DNA of 40,906 nt from the NCBI GenBank assembly GCA_027078675.1, contig JALWWX010000212.1, positions 1-40,906 of the forward strand, read 5' to 3'. Position numbers and translations under genes: made by a program. Shown here piece by piece: positions 37,125-40,906 of this stretch. Position 1 is the stretch's first letter. Every line of letters begins with the position of its first letter. The notes beneath the pieces are model-generated. The model searched no databases and was not told the DNA's origin. It worked only from the letters and a program-made list of their open reading frames with translations. This DNA is from Aquificales bacterium (GTDB taxonomy: Bacteria; Aquificota; Aquificia; Aquificales; Aquificaceae).

Positions 37125-38823
37125 GTGAACTGGCTTAAAAATATTCTCCATTTAAGCATAGGCATAAAGTTAGCTGTAACCTTTTTCACCGTTATTCTTC
37201 TTTCATCTTTACCCCTTACGGTTGTTATGGTAAACTTTGGGGAAAATATATTATTTGAAACAACTGAAGAAGCAATAAAGAACTTCCTTGAGATTGAAGA
37301 AAGCATAATTTCTGAATTTCTTATAAAAAAGGACGAAGAGAAACTTAAAGATATAAGCAAAACAATAATAGCTCAGAGGTTTATAAATGAAGTAGCCTTT
37401 CTTGATGAAAAAGGGTACGCTCTGACGTACACAAGTAAGGACGAGATACCCTTCGGTCTAACACGTCTTTTGGAAGATCAAAGATATACGGTTAAACACA
37501 AAGTAACCGACAAAGAAGGCAACCCAGTAGGATTTGTTGTTATAAGGCTTGATAAGAAAGAAATAACAAGGCAGTTTTCTTATATAAAATACAGCGTTTT
37601 GGGTATATCTTCGGGTTTCGGATTGATGGGTATTTTGCTAAGTCTCATAATATCCTATAGGATAAATTCAAGATTGAGGAGGATCCTAAAGGAAGCGGAG
37701 AAGGTAAGAAAGGGACATATAGAGGAAGTAAATAAAATAGACTTCCCTGAAAAGGATGAGATTCAAGACCTTGCAGATGTGGTTTATGAAGCCTTCAAAA
37801 ATGTTAATACATTCCTTAATAACATAAGATTTGCCCAAGACTTTTATGCGGAGATAGTAAACAATGTGTATGACATAGTACTCATCCTTGACAGAGAAAT
37901 GAGGATATTCTTTACAAATCACAGGATTGAAACCCTCGGATTTAACTATCACCAACTTCTCGGCAGGAAATTTTCCGTTTTAATAAAGGATCCAAGGGAC
38001 AGAACCATACTGAGGAATACGCTGAACAACAAGCTTCCCTTTACCTATGAAACGGAGATAAGAAAAAGGAAAGGGGGAAGTATTCCGTCCTTGCTAAGTA
38101 TAATGCCCGCCAAAGAGTGGTACATTGTAACCATAGCGGATATTTCAAAGATAAAAGAGCTTGAAAATAAAATGAAAAGGATTGAAGCCCTTTCTTTTCT
38201 GGGAGAGATGTCCGCCAATCTCGCCCATGAGTTAAAAAACGCCCTTTTACCGGTTAAACTCCTTACCTCTATGGATGAATGCGATAAAAAGGATATAGAG
38301 ATAATTAAAAAATCCATATCGCGAATTGACAGTATAGTTAATGAGTTTTTGACCTTCGCAAAAATAGGAGGAGGAAACTGGAGCTTACTTAATATAAGCG
38401 AGGTAATAAAGGAGAACATATCCCTGCTTCTCCCGAGGATCAAAGAAAAAAATATAGAACTTAAAACTTTTTTTGAAGATATACACATATATTCAAACAG
38501 AGAAGCTTTAAATGTAATACTTACAAACCTTTTAAACAATGCAATTGAAGCCATTGACGGCAAAGGCTTCATACATGTATCCGCTGTAAGAAAAAATATG
38601 GAAGTGCATATAACCATATCCGATTCGGGTAAGGGGATACCAAAAGAAAATATGGACAAAATATTCTCACCCTTCTTTACAACTAAAAAGGGAGGGACAG
38701 GTCTTGGCTTACCCATAGTGATGAGATACACCCATCTTTTGGGAGGTACACTTGATATACAATCCCAGGTCGGGAAGGGAACGACAATTACAGTTACAAT
38801 ACCTTATATAAATAATAAAAGCC

Positions 38824-38852
<29 letters not shown>
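37125..38852 (+). CDS. NtrB-family sensor histidine kinase (two TM, PAS)
   Basis: H-box LGEMSANLAHELKNALLPV; HATPase LLNNAIEAI, DSGKGIPKENMDKIFSPFFTTKKGGTGLGLPIV. GTG start. Confidence 0.92.
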
Positions 38853-40885
<2,033 letters not shown>

Positions 40886-40906
40886 CAATATTCCTTATAA
40901 GCTCAA

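Noticed and set aside
38045-38731. 228-aa minus-strand ORF antisense to the histidine kinase
   Set aside because: Opposite strand is a well-supported kinase; the antisense translation has Ser/Phe/Ile-rich shadow composition.
40886-40906. Possible 3' end of a further gene at the right edge
   Set aside because: Only 21 nt; insufficient to call.

Overview
This window is a compact chromosomal segment that looks like Aquificales (thermophilic, chemolithotroph-like gene content; lineage is inference). It contains about 35 protein-coding genes and one tRNA-Arg(CCU). Housekeeping genes include argJ (partial), rlpA-like, an rRNA methyltransferase, htrA, bioC and a bioH-like gene, lptB, gpsA, glnE, der, pstB and kdsB. 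The dominant feature is a respiratory block on the minus strand (about 21.6-36.9 kb). It holds an Alternative Complex III locus (ActA, ActB, ActC, ActD, ActF, plus a monoheme cytochrome c), then TlpA, then an A2-type heme-copper oxidase (cox3-SCO-cox2-cox1), then ctaA/ctaB. Next comes an unusual second HCO subunit I homologue that appears to have lost three of the usual CuB-site residues, followed by a 39-aa single-TM protein and a DUF420 protein. A consensus sigma-54 -24/-12 element (TGGCAC-N5-TTGCT) lies just upstream of actA, and a divergent NtrB/NtrC-type two-component system sits next to it, suggesting sigma-54 control of the respiratory operon. Other observations: ultra-short divergent promoters predicted to give leaderless mRNAs, a tRNA whose -10 box lies only 8 bp from its mature 5' end, all six convergent junctions spaced -4 to +1 bp (three share one TTAA as both stop codons), a Tat-exported Rieske/FccB pair, a sigma factor with an apparent region-3 duplication, and two short TM ORFs missing from the supplied ORF track. 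No CRISPR array, transposon or prophage was seen.
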